From contig JAHEDM010000185.1 of NCBI GenBank assembly GCA_024641205.1, positions 1 through 5,843 of the forward strand: DNA of 5,843 bases, written 5' to 3'. How positions within the stretch are numbered: the stretch's first letter is position 1; the number at the start of each line of letters is the position of its first letter. The notes under the pieces were generated by a model, which saw nothing but the letters and a program-made list of their open reading frames with translations, did not search any database and had not been told where the DNA came from. Source of the stretch: Actinomycetes bacterium (GTDB taxonomy: Bacteria; Actinomycetota; Acidimicrobiia; Spongiisociales; UBA4744). Positions 1 to 5,843 of this stretch are shown one piece after another. A program made the translations under genes and the position numbers.

Positions 1-686
1 AAGGGGGTCATGCCGAGGGTCTGCCGGGCGGCGATGGCAACGAAGATGAAGGCGCTCGAGCCGAAGAAGGCCAGAAACAGGAGTGCCAGCAGCAGGACCC
101 GGTTGGACCGCGATCGGCTCACCCTTCCCGAGGCCTTTGCTTCCACCCCTGTGTCGACCTGGATGAAGAACGCCGGCAAGGCAGCAAGTCCTAACGCGAC
201 GAATACGGCCCTATCGCCCAGCCCGGCCAGGACGGACAGCAACGGCGCGCTCACCAGAGCCGTCACGGGACCGGCAGAGGCCACGCCGGCCAGCGAGCGC
301 GGTTTTCTCATGGCGTCCGCCCACACGACCCAGGTGAGCGTCCCGGCTGCCAGGCCCGCCAGCATCCGGAGACCAAGCAACAAAGCGAATTGCTCGGGAA
401 GGGCACTCGCCGCGTTGGCCGCCACCAGGCTGAAAGCCGCCCACTTCAACAACGTCCCGGTTGGCACCAGCAGGCGCGGCAACACCAGATTGGCGACAGC
501 AAACGTGCTCACCTGGGCGACCGAGATTCCCGCCGCCAGCCCCTCACTCACCCCGAAGCGAGCGGATACCTCGGGTATCAGAAACGGGGTCGCCCCGAAC
601 AGCATCGCCACCGCAGCCGCAGCCGCCAGAATGCCGATCGGGGCATTCGGGCGCAGGGCATAGGCGAGGCGGGTCGGGACAAACAT
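1..686 (-). CDS. MFS transporter, N-terminal 228 residues (3' end outside window)
   Basis: Probable major facilitator superfamily permease of the inner membrane; the substrate cannot be told from this part. From the ATG at 686 the minus strand reads MFVPTRLAYALRPNAPIGIL and stays open for 228 codons to the window edge. The translation is a run of hydrophobic helices: about residues 16-36, a second near 45-65 after a short SARFGVSEG loop, then several more rich in Ala, Leu, Gly and Val. A charged stretch (EAKASGRVSRSRSNR) follows, like the cytoplasmic loop between the two six-helix halves of an MFS protein, and then the start of a seventh helix (VLLLALLFLAFFGSSAFIF). Typical members are near 400 residues, so a little over half is present. 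The start is 46 bases after the ybaK stop; GAGG lies 4 bases before the ATG, a usable though close ribosome site. A drug or sugar efflux type is possible but unproven. The family call rests on helix pattern, not on a diagnostic motif. Confidence 0.8.
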   Translation of the reverse strand, partial: MFVPTRLAYALRPNAPIGILAAAAAVAMLFGATPFLIPEVSARFGVSEGLAAGISVAQVSTFAVANLVLPRLLVPTGTLLKWAAFSLVAANAASALPEQFALLLGLRMLAGLAAGTLTWVVWADAMRKPRSLAGVASAGPVTALVSAPLLSVLAGLGDRAVFVALGLAALPAFFIQVDTGVEAKASGRVSRSRSNRVLLLALLFLAFFGSSAFIFVAIAARQTLGMTP

Positions 687-732
687 GGGGCCTCAGATTG
701 TCTCACAAAATCCGGCCGCTACTGCCGTGCCG

Positions 733-1209
733 TCAGCCGGCGATCTCGGCGATGCCGCCCCCCGTCAACCGGACCAGGTCGTCGGGTGCCAGCTCCAACT
801 GCAGGCCGCGTCGACCTCCGCTAACGAAGACCGTGGAGTGCTCGAGCGCGCCTGCATCAATGATGGTCGGCAACCGGCGGGTTTGACCGACCGGGCTGAT
901 ACCACCGACCACATAACCGGTGAGCCGTTCGGCATCGGCCGCCTCAGCCATGACCGCTCGCTTGCCGCCTGCAGCCCGAGCCAGGTTCTTGAGCGAGAGT
1001 TTTCCGGACACCGGAACGATCCCGACGACCGGTCGCTCATCTACCCGGGCGACCAGGGTCTTGAAAAGACGTTCCCGGGGGACTCCCAAACCATCTGCTA
1101 CTGCTTCCCCGTAGGAGGAATCGAACTCGCCCACCTCGTATTGGTGGACAACGAAATCGACCCCCGCTTTTCGCATATAGTCAACGGCCCGGGTCCCACC
1201 CTTGGTCAT
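733..1209 (-). CDS. ybaK: Cys-tRNA(Pro)/aminoacyl-tRNA deacylase, YbaK/EbsC family
   Basis: Cytoplasmic trans-editing enzyme. Family members hydrolyse mischarged aminoacyl-tRNAs, classically Cys-tRNA(Pro), which ProRS makes by error. From the ATG at 1209 the product is 158 residues, against 159 for E. coli YbaK. Family hallmarks are clear. LFKTLV carries Lys50, equivalent to the conserved Lys46 of E. coli. The block TGYVVGGISPVGQTRRLPTI (residues 97-116) is followed by IDAGALEHSTVFVSGGRRGLQLEL, all nearly as in YbaK. The start is uncertain by three codons: a second in-frame ATG at 1218 would add MRR. Neither has a clear ribosome site. The frame is open further upstream to 1404, but that part overlaps the end of the lipoprotein gene and has no family similarity, so it is not coding. 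The gene is the middle member of a leftward series. Substrate preference (Cys-tRNA(Pro) or another pair) cannot be settled from sequence alone. Confidence 0.93.
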   Translation of the reverse strand: MTKGGTRAVDYMRKAGVDFVVHQYEVGEFDSSYGEAVADGLGVPRERLFKTLVARVDERPVVGIVPVSGKLSLKNLARAAGGKRAVMAEAADAERLTGYVVGGISPVGQTRRLPTIIDAGALEHSTVFVSGGRRGLQLELAPDDLVRLTGGGIAEIAG

Positions 1210-1226
1210 ACGGCGCATGGTACGAG

Positions 1227-1240
1227 AGTCACGAGTCACG
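1227..1240. repeat. Heptamer direct duplication AGTCACG x2
   Basis: Two adjacent exact copies of AGTCACG lie 9 bases upstream of the longer ybaK start (ATG at 1218). The period of 7 is the same as in the ACTGGNN array 22 bases away, but the unit sequence differs. The duplication lies where the ybaK ribosome site would be expected. Confidence 0.7.
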
Positions 1241-1262
1241 GGTACAGGCATCGGTTTGGGTA

Positions 1263-1297
1263 ACTGGAAACTGGCGACTGGAAACTGGTCACTGATA
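1263..1297. repeat. Degenerate tandem heptamer repeat, five units
   Basis: On the plus strand five consecutive 7-base units read ACTGGAA, ACTGGCG, ACTGGAA, ACTGGTC and ACTGATA, with GCTGACG as a possible sixth. ACTG is constant in the first five. It can also be read as a 14-base unit repeated twice with 12 of 14 matches. The last units overlap the stop codon (1289-1291) and final codons of the lipoprotein gene; the rest lies in the gap before ybaK. It does not form a good hairpin, so it is not an evident terminator. Confidence 0.85.
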
Positions 1298-3019
1298 GCT
1301 GACGTACACAGGCAATGGATCCAGTTCGAGCACCTGGGCAGGAGTAGGGGTCGGTGTGTCCTCATCGTAGAAGTTCTTCCAGCCCCACCACCACCGGTCG
1401 GCATCCGCCGCCCCGGTCAAGGCTCCGTAGGTGTCGTACTTGGTGTGAATAGGTCCCTGGCCATCGACGTGGATCATGACGGCCAGTTCGGGCGGCGATT
1501 CGATCAGCTCTCGGTTGGTGATCATGGAGAATTTGAATTGGTGGACAATCAAGAGCTTCTGCGGCAATGCGTGCTCCCGAACCAGACTTGCCAGCCAGTC
1601 GACCACTTCATTCACCTCCGAGGCGTCGACCGAGCCGATCTGCCGCAGGTGGACCTGATTGGATTTCAACCTCCACTCGGAGTCGAGCGCCAAACCGACG
1701 TGAGGTAGGACCAACAGTTCTTCGAAGCGTTTGGCCTGGGTCAGGAAATCGGTCCGGCCCGGCTGAAGGTCAAGCGTCACGTAGAGGCCCTCCCGGGCCG
1801 CCGCATCCACCCAGGGGCGCAATTCGTCGACGGTCATTTCCCATGAATAGTCACCGTCCTCAGTGGCGGAGGCTGAGGCAACGGTGGCGATGATCTCAAA
1901 AGCGGGCAAGACCTCCATGCCGTCCGCCCCATAGGGCGCCGCCACCTCGCGAGCACGCAGAACCGCTTCTTCGGGACCCTGTTCCCCCATCACTCCGAGC
2001 GCGGCCGTGGTCGGGTTGCCGTAGAGCGCCACGATGCGCCGCCCGGGAAACAGCGTCAAGCCTCCTCCCGGAAGTTCGAGGCCCCCGATCAGAGCGTCGA
2101 CCTGCCAGTCGACGTCTGGGGCAATGTCTCCGAGGAGGAAGACGTGCTCGGGAACCGAGGAACCGGGCACGGCTGCAACTACAGCCCGGTTGGTGCGCAG
2201 ATCACGCCCGTCGACCAACAGCACCGTGCCCCCGGCGGAGCGGGCGGCCACCGCGGCTACCAGAGCCAGCTCGGGCGAGCATGCGTCGACCAGCCACCAG
2301 TCCCCCGCCGGCTGGACGGCTTGCGCCCGGCGGTTGATCGCCGCTGTGATCTGCTCATCGCCTCGATCACACGCCTCGACCGTCCCGGAGGCTGGAACCC
2401 AGAAACTCTGGCCGGTGCTGATCGGTTGCAGGATTCGGCCTATCGCCGGGACGCCTCCCGAGTCGATACCCACCCAGATGTCTGCCCCCATAGCCGCATA
2501 GGCGAGCTTGGCTACCTCTTGCAGCGTCCCTTCGAGAGCCTCCAACCCGGCGTCGGGCGGCAAGGCCACCGGCGGGACCTCTCCGACCAGGGTCACCTTT
2601 CCGGGTGCCAAACGCTCGAGCTCGGCCGCCAACGACGCCTGGTCACCTTCGCCGGCAACGAGCAGCGGACCGCCCAGGGCAGCCGCCAGTTGAGCGCTCA
2701 CCGCGACTAAACCCAGGTCGTTTCCGGCGGTCACGACGACCTCGTCGGCGCACGGGAAGACCGCCTGGGAGATCGAGATGGATGCTTCGGTCGGTCCAAG
2801 CGGCCCGATCCGGGAGGTACCCGGCCCGGCCCCAGCCAGGATGGGTGAGCAATCCCGGGCGGGCAAAGTCGAGGTAGTCGATGACGGCGCCGTAGTGATT
2901 GGCTCGGCCGAACCGACCATCACTGTGGCGTCGAGATCCGCCTGAAAGGCGACGCACCCCGCCGCGGTCAACGCGACCGCAATCACCACCAAGAACCGGA
3001 AGTCCCTTTGATGCACCAC
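1289..3019 (-). CDS. Putative lipoprotein with CWB2-like repeats and a conserved C-terminal domain of unknown function
   Basis: Predicted exported, membrane-anchored protein of 576 residues; function unknown. The N-terminus has basic residues (HQRDFR), a hydrophobic stretch (FLVVIAVALTAA) and a lipobox-like TAAGC, with Cys22 as the likely lipidated residue. A Thr/Ser/Pro-rich tether follows (about 41-54). Residues about 75-150 and 215-305 each resemble a cell-wall-binding repeat 2 unit: an Ala-rich core (AVSAQLAAALGGPLLVAGE; VAAVAARSAGGTVLLVDGR) and then a strand ending in a Gly turn (KVTLVGEVP; HVFLLGDIAP). From about 328 a different domain begins with RRIVALYGNP. It has alternating strand/helix segments suggestive of a barrel (FEIIATVASA, LYVTLDLQPGRTDFLTQA, VGLALDSEWR, KLLIVHQFKF, ELAVMIHVDGQG) and ends WWWGWKNFYDEDTPTPTP. 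I recall similar C-termini in other actinobacterial hypothetical proteins. The start is GTG at 3019, with another GTG at 3016; no clear ribosome site precedes them. It diverges from the S9 peptidase gene and leads the ybaK-MFS series. Confidence 0.8.
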   Translation of the reverse strand: MVHQRDFRFLVVIAVALTAAGCVAFQADLDATVMVGSAEPITTAPSSTTSTLPARDCSPILAGAGPGTSRIGPLGPTEASISISQAVFPCADEVVVTAGNDLGLVAVSAQLAAALGGPLLVAGEGDQASLAAELERLAPGKVTLVGEVPPVALPPDAGLEALEGTLQEVAKLAYAAMGADIWVGIDSGGVPAIGRILQPISTGQSFWVPASGTVEACDRGDEQITAAINRRAQAVQPAGDWWLVDACSPELALVAAVAARSAGGTVLLVDGRDLRTNRAVVAAVPGSSVPEHVFLLGDIAPDVDWQVDALIGGLELPGGGLTLFPGRRIVALYGNPTTAALGVMGEQGPEEAVLRAREVAAPYGADGMEVLPAFEIIATVASASATEDGDYSWEMTVDELRPWVDAAAREGLYVTLDLQPGRTDFLTQAKRFEELLVLPHVGLALDSEWRLKSNQVHLRQIGSVDASEVNEVVDWLASLVREHALPQKLLIVHQFKFSMITNRELIESPPELAVMIHVDGQGPIHTKYDTYGALTGAADADRWWWGWKNFYDEDTPTPTPAQVLELDPLPVYVSYQ

Positions 3020-3037
3020 AAAAGCGTACCGACCAAA

Positions 3038-3092
3038 CCCGTTCCGGCGTGAGTTTCGTGCGCATGACGCAGGTTTCTCACGCCGGAACGGG
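3038..3092. repeat. Perfect 16-bp inverted repeat with 23-base spacer
   Basis: The left arm at 3038-3053 reads CCCGTTCCGGCGTGAG and the right arm at 3077-3092 reads CTCACGCCGGAACGGG, an exact reverse complement. The spacer contains a second, smaller dyad, TGCG (3059-3062) and CGCA (3068-3071), with the same centre at base 3065. The whole 55-base element is thus a concentric, interrupted palindrome. It lies 18 bases from the lipoprotein start and 37 bases from the S9 start. It may be a regulator-binding site, a structured 5' leader or a small dispersed repeat; the sequence does not decide between these. Confidence 0.9.
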
Positions 3093-3117
3093 GATTAGTC
3101 TCGGTTGGGCACCATCG

Positions 3118-3123
3118 AAAGGA
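3118..3123 (+). promoter_or_regulatory. Ribosome binding site fixing the S9 peptidase start
   Basis: AAAGGA lies 6 bases before the ATG at 3130. It supports this ATG over the longer open frame that begins at 2899, which would run antisense through the lipoprotein signal peptide and across the inverted repeat. Confidence 0.75.
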
Positions 3124-3129
3124 CCTCCC

Positions 3130-5055
3130 ATGGCTGTCAGCGCGCCGTACGGCTCCTGGGACTCGCCCATTACGCCCGCCATGCTGACCCATGCCGGGGT
3201 TGGTCTCGGAGAGGTGACTGCTGATGGTTCCGACCTGTACTGGGTGGAGTCCCGACCGACGGAGGCGGGACGAAGCGTGATCGTGCGCCGCACGCCCGAC
3301 GGCGCCATCGAAGATGTCTCTCCTCCCGGCTTCAATTCCCGAACGCGAGTCCACGAGTACGGCGGGGGCGCATATGCGGTCCGCGCCGGGGTAGTGATCT
3401 CGTCCAGTTTTCAGGACCAGCGGGTGTACCGGCTCGACGGGGCCGACCCGAGACCGATCACGCCGGAACCGGGTCTGCCGGCCGGGGACCGCTTTGCCGA
3501 CTTTGCGTTTCACCACAATCTGATCATTGGTGTTCGGGAGCGTCACCGCCCCGAAGCCGAAGCCTTCAACGAGCTGGTGGCCTTCCCACTCGACGGAAGC
3601 GCTCCTCCGCAGGTAATCGCCGGTGGACACGATTTCGTCTCTTCGCCACGGGTCTCCCCGGACGGGACCCGGTTGGCCTGGCTGACCTGGGACCACCCCA
3701 ATATGCCGTGGGATGGAACAGAACTATGGCTGGCAGACCTGGCCCAGGACGGCATGCCGAGTCACCCGGTTCGCGTGGCAGGTGGGCCGGACGAGTCGAT
3801 CTTCCAGCCGGAATGGAGCCCGAACGGGCGCCTGCACTTCATCTCCGACCGGACCAACTGGTGGAACCTCTACCGTTGGGAGGAATCGGGAGAAGCGACT
3901 TCCCTCCTACCGATGGAGGCCGATTTCGGTGCTCCGCAATGGCAGTTCGGGTACCGGCGCTACGCCTTCCTCGATTCCGGGAGGGTGGTCGCCCTCCATG
4001 AGCGAGACGGCGCCTTGACGTTCGGTGTTCTCGAAGATGGGCAGCTACACACTCGCCGCCTCGACCGGGACATCATCTCCCCGACGCTGGCGGTAGCCGA
4101 AGGCCGGGTGTGGACTGCTGCGGCCGGCACCGCGACGCCGGTGGCGGTGGTCGGCATCGACCCCGATTCCGGTGGTCAGCAGGTGATCCGCAGCTCGCTT
4201 TCGATTGAACTCGATGATGCGTACCTCAGCCGCCCTCAGCCAATCGAGTTTCCCACCACCGGCAATGCCAGGGCCCACGCCTTCTACTATCCGCCCACCA
4301 ACGCCGACTGCTTTGCCTCAGAAGGTGAACTCCCTCCCTTGGTGGTTTGGTCCCATGGGGGTCCGACCGGTTCGACCAGCCCGGCTTTCACGCTCGCCCG
4401 TCAGTTCTGGACGAGCCGCGGATTCGCCTTGGTGGACGTGAACTACCGAGGCTCGACCGGATACGGCCGGGCGTACCGCAATGCCCTGCGCGGTCAGTGG
4501 GGGGTCATCGACACCGACGATTGCATCGCGGCCGCCCGTTATCTGGTCGACCAGGGACTGGTCGACGGGCAACGCATGGCCATCCGAGGCGGCAGCGCAG
4601 GCGGCTACACCACGCTGTGTGCGCTTACCTTCCACGACGAGTTCGCCACCGGCGCGTCGTACTTCGGCGTGGCAGATATCGGGGCGCTGGCCGAAGAGAC
4701 CCATAAGTTTGAATCGCGCTACATGGACTCGATGGTCGGTCCGTATCCCGAGGCTGTCGACCTCTATCGGGAGAGGTCTCCCGTTTATCACACCGAGCAG
4801 CTGACTCGACCGATGTTGATCCTGCAGGGGCTCGACGATGAGGTAGTTCCACCCGATCAGGCCGAAATGATGATCGAGGCACTTGATCGCAAAGGCATTC
4901 CCTATGCGTATCTTGCCTTCGAGGGAGAAGGGCACGGGTTCCGCAAAGCCGAGAACATAGAACGTTCGGCCGAAGCCGAGCTGTTCTTCTACGGGTGGGT
5001 CTTCGGGTTCGTTCCGGCCGGTGACATCACTCCGATCGAGATCCACAACGTGTGA
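3130..5055 (+). CDS. S9-family serine peptidase (prolyl oligopeptidase / acylaminoacyl-peptidase type)
   Basis: Serine peptidase of 641 residues, a usual length for bacterial S9 enzymes that cleave short peptides or blocked N-termini. There is no signal peptide, so it is probably cytoplasmic. The N-terminal part (about 30-380) looks like the gating beta-propeller, with blade motifs such as SPRVSPDGTRLAWLTWD (from Ser172) and FQPEWSPNGRLHFISDRTNW (from Phe225). The C-terminal alpha/beta-hydrolase domain follows. It has HGGP at 409-412 (oxyanion-hole region), NYRGSTGYGRAY, and the nucleophile elbow GGSAGG with Ser489. The probable acid is Asp570 in QGLDDEVVP and the probable base His602 in GEGHGF, so the triad is complete and the enzyme should be active. 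The ATG at 3130 is chosen for its AAAGGA site and because the family-like sequence begins just after it. It is transcribed away from the lipoprotein gene and converges on the oxidoreductase with a 10-base gap. Substrate choice within S9 cannot be given. Confidence 0.94.
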   Translation: MAVSAPYGSWDSPITPAMLTHAGVGLGEVTADGSDLYWVESRPTEAGRSVIVRRTPDGAIEDVSPPGFNSRTRVHEYGGGAYAVRAGVVISSSFQDQRVYRLDGADPRPITPEPGLPAGDRFADFAFHHNLIIGVRERHRPEAEAFNELVAFPLDGSAPPQVIAGGHDFVSSPRVSPDGTRLAWLTWDHPNMPWDGTELWLADLAQDGMPSHPVRVAGGPDESIFQPEWSPNGRLHFISDRTNWWNLYRWEESGEATSLLPMEADFGAPQWQFGYRRYAFLDSGRVVALHERDGALTFGVLEDGQLHTRRLDRDIISPTLAVAEGRVWTAAAGTATPVAVVGIDPDSGGQQVIRSSLSIELDDAYLSRPQPIEFPTTGNARAHAFYYPPTNADCFASEGELPPLVVWSHGGPTGSTSPAFTLARQFWTSRGFALVDVNYRGSTGYGRAYRNALRGQWGVIDTDDCIAAARYLVDQGLVDGQRMAIRGGSAGGYTTLCALTFHDEFATGASYFGVADIGALAEETHKFESRYMDSMVGPYPEAVDLYRERSPVYHTEQLTRPMLILQGLDDEVVPPDQAEMMIEALDRKGIPYAYLAFEGEGHGFRKAENIERSAEAELFFYGWVFGFVPAGDITPIEIHNV

Positions 5056-5065
5056 AAACGGTCGG

Positions 5066-5843
5066 TCAGAGCTGCCCGCCGTCGGTCATCTGCTCGAGGG
5101 TCTGGACGTATTCCGGATCGTCGTAGCGGGAAGGCAAGAAAGCCGGGGCGTAGGCAGGAAGCGGCTCGCCCGTCACGTGGCGAGCGATGAGTTCGCCCGC
5201 CCCCGCCGCCGCCATCACCCCAAAACCGGAAAGCGCCCCGACCACAAACGCCCCGCGGGTAGCCATCGGACCGATCAGGGGCAAGTTCTCAACCGTCTTC
5301 GTGTAGTACCCCCCATCCACCGTGGAGTGTGGGAGCCGATCCCGGTAGGCTCTCAGTCCCGGGACCATGGTGCTCATCCCCCGCATCACCAGCTCCGGGT
5401 AGAGGGGATCGGTCGGCATCGGCCAAACCGGCTCCATGACGTTGCGCCGGTACTCCCACAACATGAGCACGTAGGGGGATTCCTTGCTGCCTTCCGGCCG
5501 GCCGTGGCAGGCCGCGGGAAGCTCGTCCAACAGGAGGCGCGTCCGGGGGGACTCCCTCAACATGTCCACCACCTCAGGAGCCCAGTCGATGCGCTGCGGG
5601 TCACTCCAGATCAGCAGTGGTGCATGGGAAGGCACAACTCGCCGGTGCTCTTTGAAGGCCGCTTTGAGATGCAGCTCCGATGTCACCGGCAGTTCTTCGT
5701 CCAGCATGGCCGCCACCTCGCCAATCAGTGGCCCGGCCGCATTCACCAGCGACCCGGTCTGTATGACCTCCCCGTTTTCGAGCGTGACGGATTGCACGTG
5801 ATCGGCGCGGGTCCCGACCGCGACCGCCCTGTGTGGCACGAAG
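5066..5843 (-). CDS. FAD-dependent oxidoreductase, DAO family, C-terminal 258 residues (5' end outside window)
   Basis: C-terminal part of a flavoprotein of the D-amino-acid oxidase / glycine oxidase / sarcosine oxidase type, which oxidises amines or amino acids with FAD. The N-terminal GxGxxG dinucleotide-binding motif lies beyond the right edge. What is present fits the fold. ENGEVIQTGSLVNAAGPLIG is the strand and NAAGP motif that closes the first FAD-binding section. The substrate domain follows, with EYRRNVMEPVWPMPTDPLYP. The final FAD section reads YYTKTVENLPLIGPMATRGAFVVGALSGFGVMAAAGAGELIARHVTGEPLP. The tail ends FLPSRYDDPEYVQTLEQM, a common ending in this group. The frame stays open to the window edge, upstream of the GTG at 5839, so that GTG is internal and not a start. 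It faces the S9 peptidase tail to tail. The exact substrate is not identifiable from this half; members include sarcosine/dimethylglycine-type and amino-acid oxidases. Confidence 0.88.
   Translation of the reverse strand, partial: FVPHRAVAVGTRADHVQSVTLENGEVIQTGSLVNAAGPLIGEVAAMLDEELPVTSELHLKAAFKEHRRVVPSHAPLLIWSDPQRIDWAPEVVDMLRESPRTRLLLDELPAACHGRPEGSKESPYVLMLWEYRRNVMEPVWPMPTDPLYPELVMRGMSTMVPGLRAYRDRLPHSTVDGGYYTKTVENLPLIGPMATRGAFVVGALSGFGVMAAAGAGELIARHVTGEPLPAYAPAFLPSRYDDPEYVQTLEQMTDGGQL

Larger units (their letters stand above)
3020..3129. promoter_or_regulatory. Divergent intergenic region between lipoprotein and S9 peptidase genes
   Basis: These 110 bases must hold the promoters for both outward genes unless transcription starts within coding DNA. 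I see no convincing sigma-70-type -35/-10 pair in either direction. The 18 bases between the inverted repeat and the lipoprotein GTG, and the 37 bases between it and the S9 ATG, are the only single-copy DNA here. GGAAC, a core of some ECF sigma -35 elements, occurs outward-facing in both repeat arms (3085-3089 plus; 3041-3045 minus). Downstream spacing to a GTT is only 14 bases on the plus side and there is no match on the minus side, so I do not call a promoter from it. Confidence 0.5.

Noticed and set aside
10..663. Open frame of 217 codons on the plus strand
   Set aside because: It lies antisense to the MFS transporter, whose minus-strand frame gives proper membrane helices. This one is a low-complexity Ala/Arg/Ser/Pro translation typical of GC-rich antisense frames.
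1210..1404. N-terminal extension of YbaK beyond the ATG at 1209 or 1218
   Set aside because: It overlaps the coding end of the lipoprotein gene in another frame and passes through the heptamer repeats. The 158-residue form already matches the family length.
3085..3106. ECF sigma-like promoter (GGAAC ... GTT) toward the S9 gene
   Set aside because: The spacing is 14 bases, shorter than usual for that class, and GGAAC is part of the inverted-repeat arm. There is no independent support.
2899..3129. 77-codon N-terminal extension of the S9 peptidase
   Set aside because: It is antisense to the lipoprotein signal peptide, crosses the inverted repeat and reads as Arg/Pro-rich. The ATG at 3130 has a good ribosome site.
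3457..3472. TCACGCCGGAACCGGG, similar to the right arm of the inverted repeat
   Set aside because: It lies inside the S9 coding sequence (ITPEPG), has an extra base and no partner arm. Chance similarity in GC-rich coding DNA is enough to explain it.
2983..3696. 237-codon minus-strand open frame
   Set aside because: It is antisense to the S9 propeller region and overlaps the divergent gap. The translation is Arg/Gly-rich with no recognisable domain.
4318..5046. 242-codon minus-strand open frame
   Set aside because: It is antisense to the catalytic domain of the S9 peptidase, which has an intact catalytic triad. The reverse translation resembles no family I know.
1..5843. Novel defence, mobile or CRISPR-type system
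   Set aside because: No effector, nuclease, transposase, integrase or repeat-spacer array is visible. The identifiable genes are ordinary chromosomal functions.

Overview
The window is GC-rich, tightly packed bacterial DNA. Everything in it looks chromosomal: there are no transposases, integrases, phage genes, CRISPR arrays or RNA genes. The protein repertoire suggests Actinomycetota, and possibly a deep-branching lineage such as Acidimicrobiia, but that placement is an inference from protein style. The clues are a lipoprotein with cell-wall-binding-repeat-2-like segments, a cytoplasmic S9 peptidase of about 640 residues, and GTG start use.

Layout. Three genes run leftward on the minus strand, probably as one transcription unit: a 576-residue lipoprotein (3019 to 1289), a YbaK-type aminoacyl-tRNA deacylase (1209 to 733) and an MFS transporter that leaves the window on the left (686 to 1). 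Diverging from the lipoprotein, an S9-family serine peptidase runs rightward (3130 to 5055). It converges with the C-terminal part of an FAD-dependent oxidoreductase of the DAO family, which enters from the right (5843 to 5066). The gap between their stop codons is only 10 bases.

Non-coding DNA is scarce; the longest gap is about 110 bases. Two gaps hold structure that the genes do not explain. The lipoprotein/S9 divergent region (3020-3129) carries a perfect 16-bp inverted repeat with a 23-base spacer, and a smaller dyad sits inside it on the same centre. The lipoprotein/ybaK gap carries degenerate tandem heptamers (ACTGGAA/ACTGGCG/ACTGGTC/ACTGATA) that run into the lipoprotein's last codons, plus a second, unrelated heptamer duplication (AGTCACG x2).

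Function. The genes do not form an obvious pathway: tRNA proofreading, efflux or uptake, peptide hydrolysis, amine/amino-acid oxidation and an uncharacterised surface protein. I see no convincing defence system or other novel multi-gene system. The items most worth following up are the inverted repeat, the heptamer repeats and the unassigned C-terminal domain of the lipoprotein.
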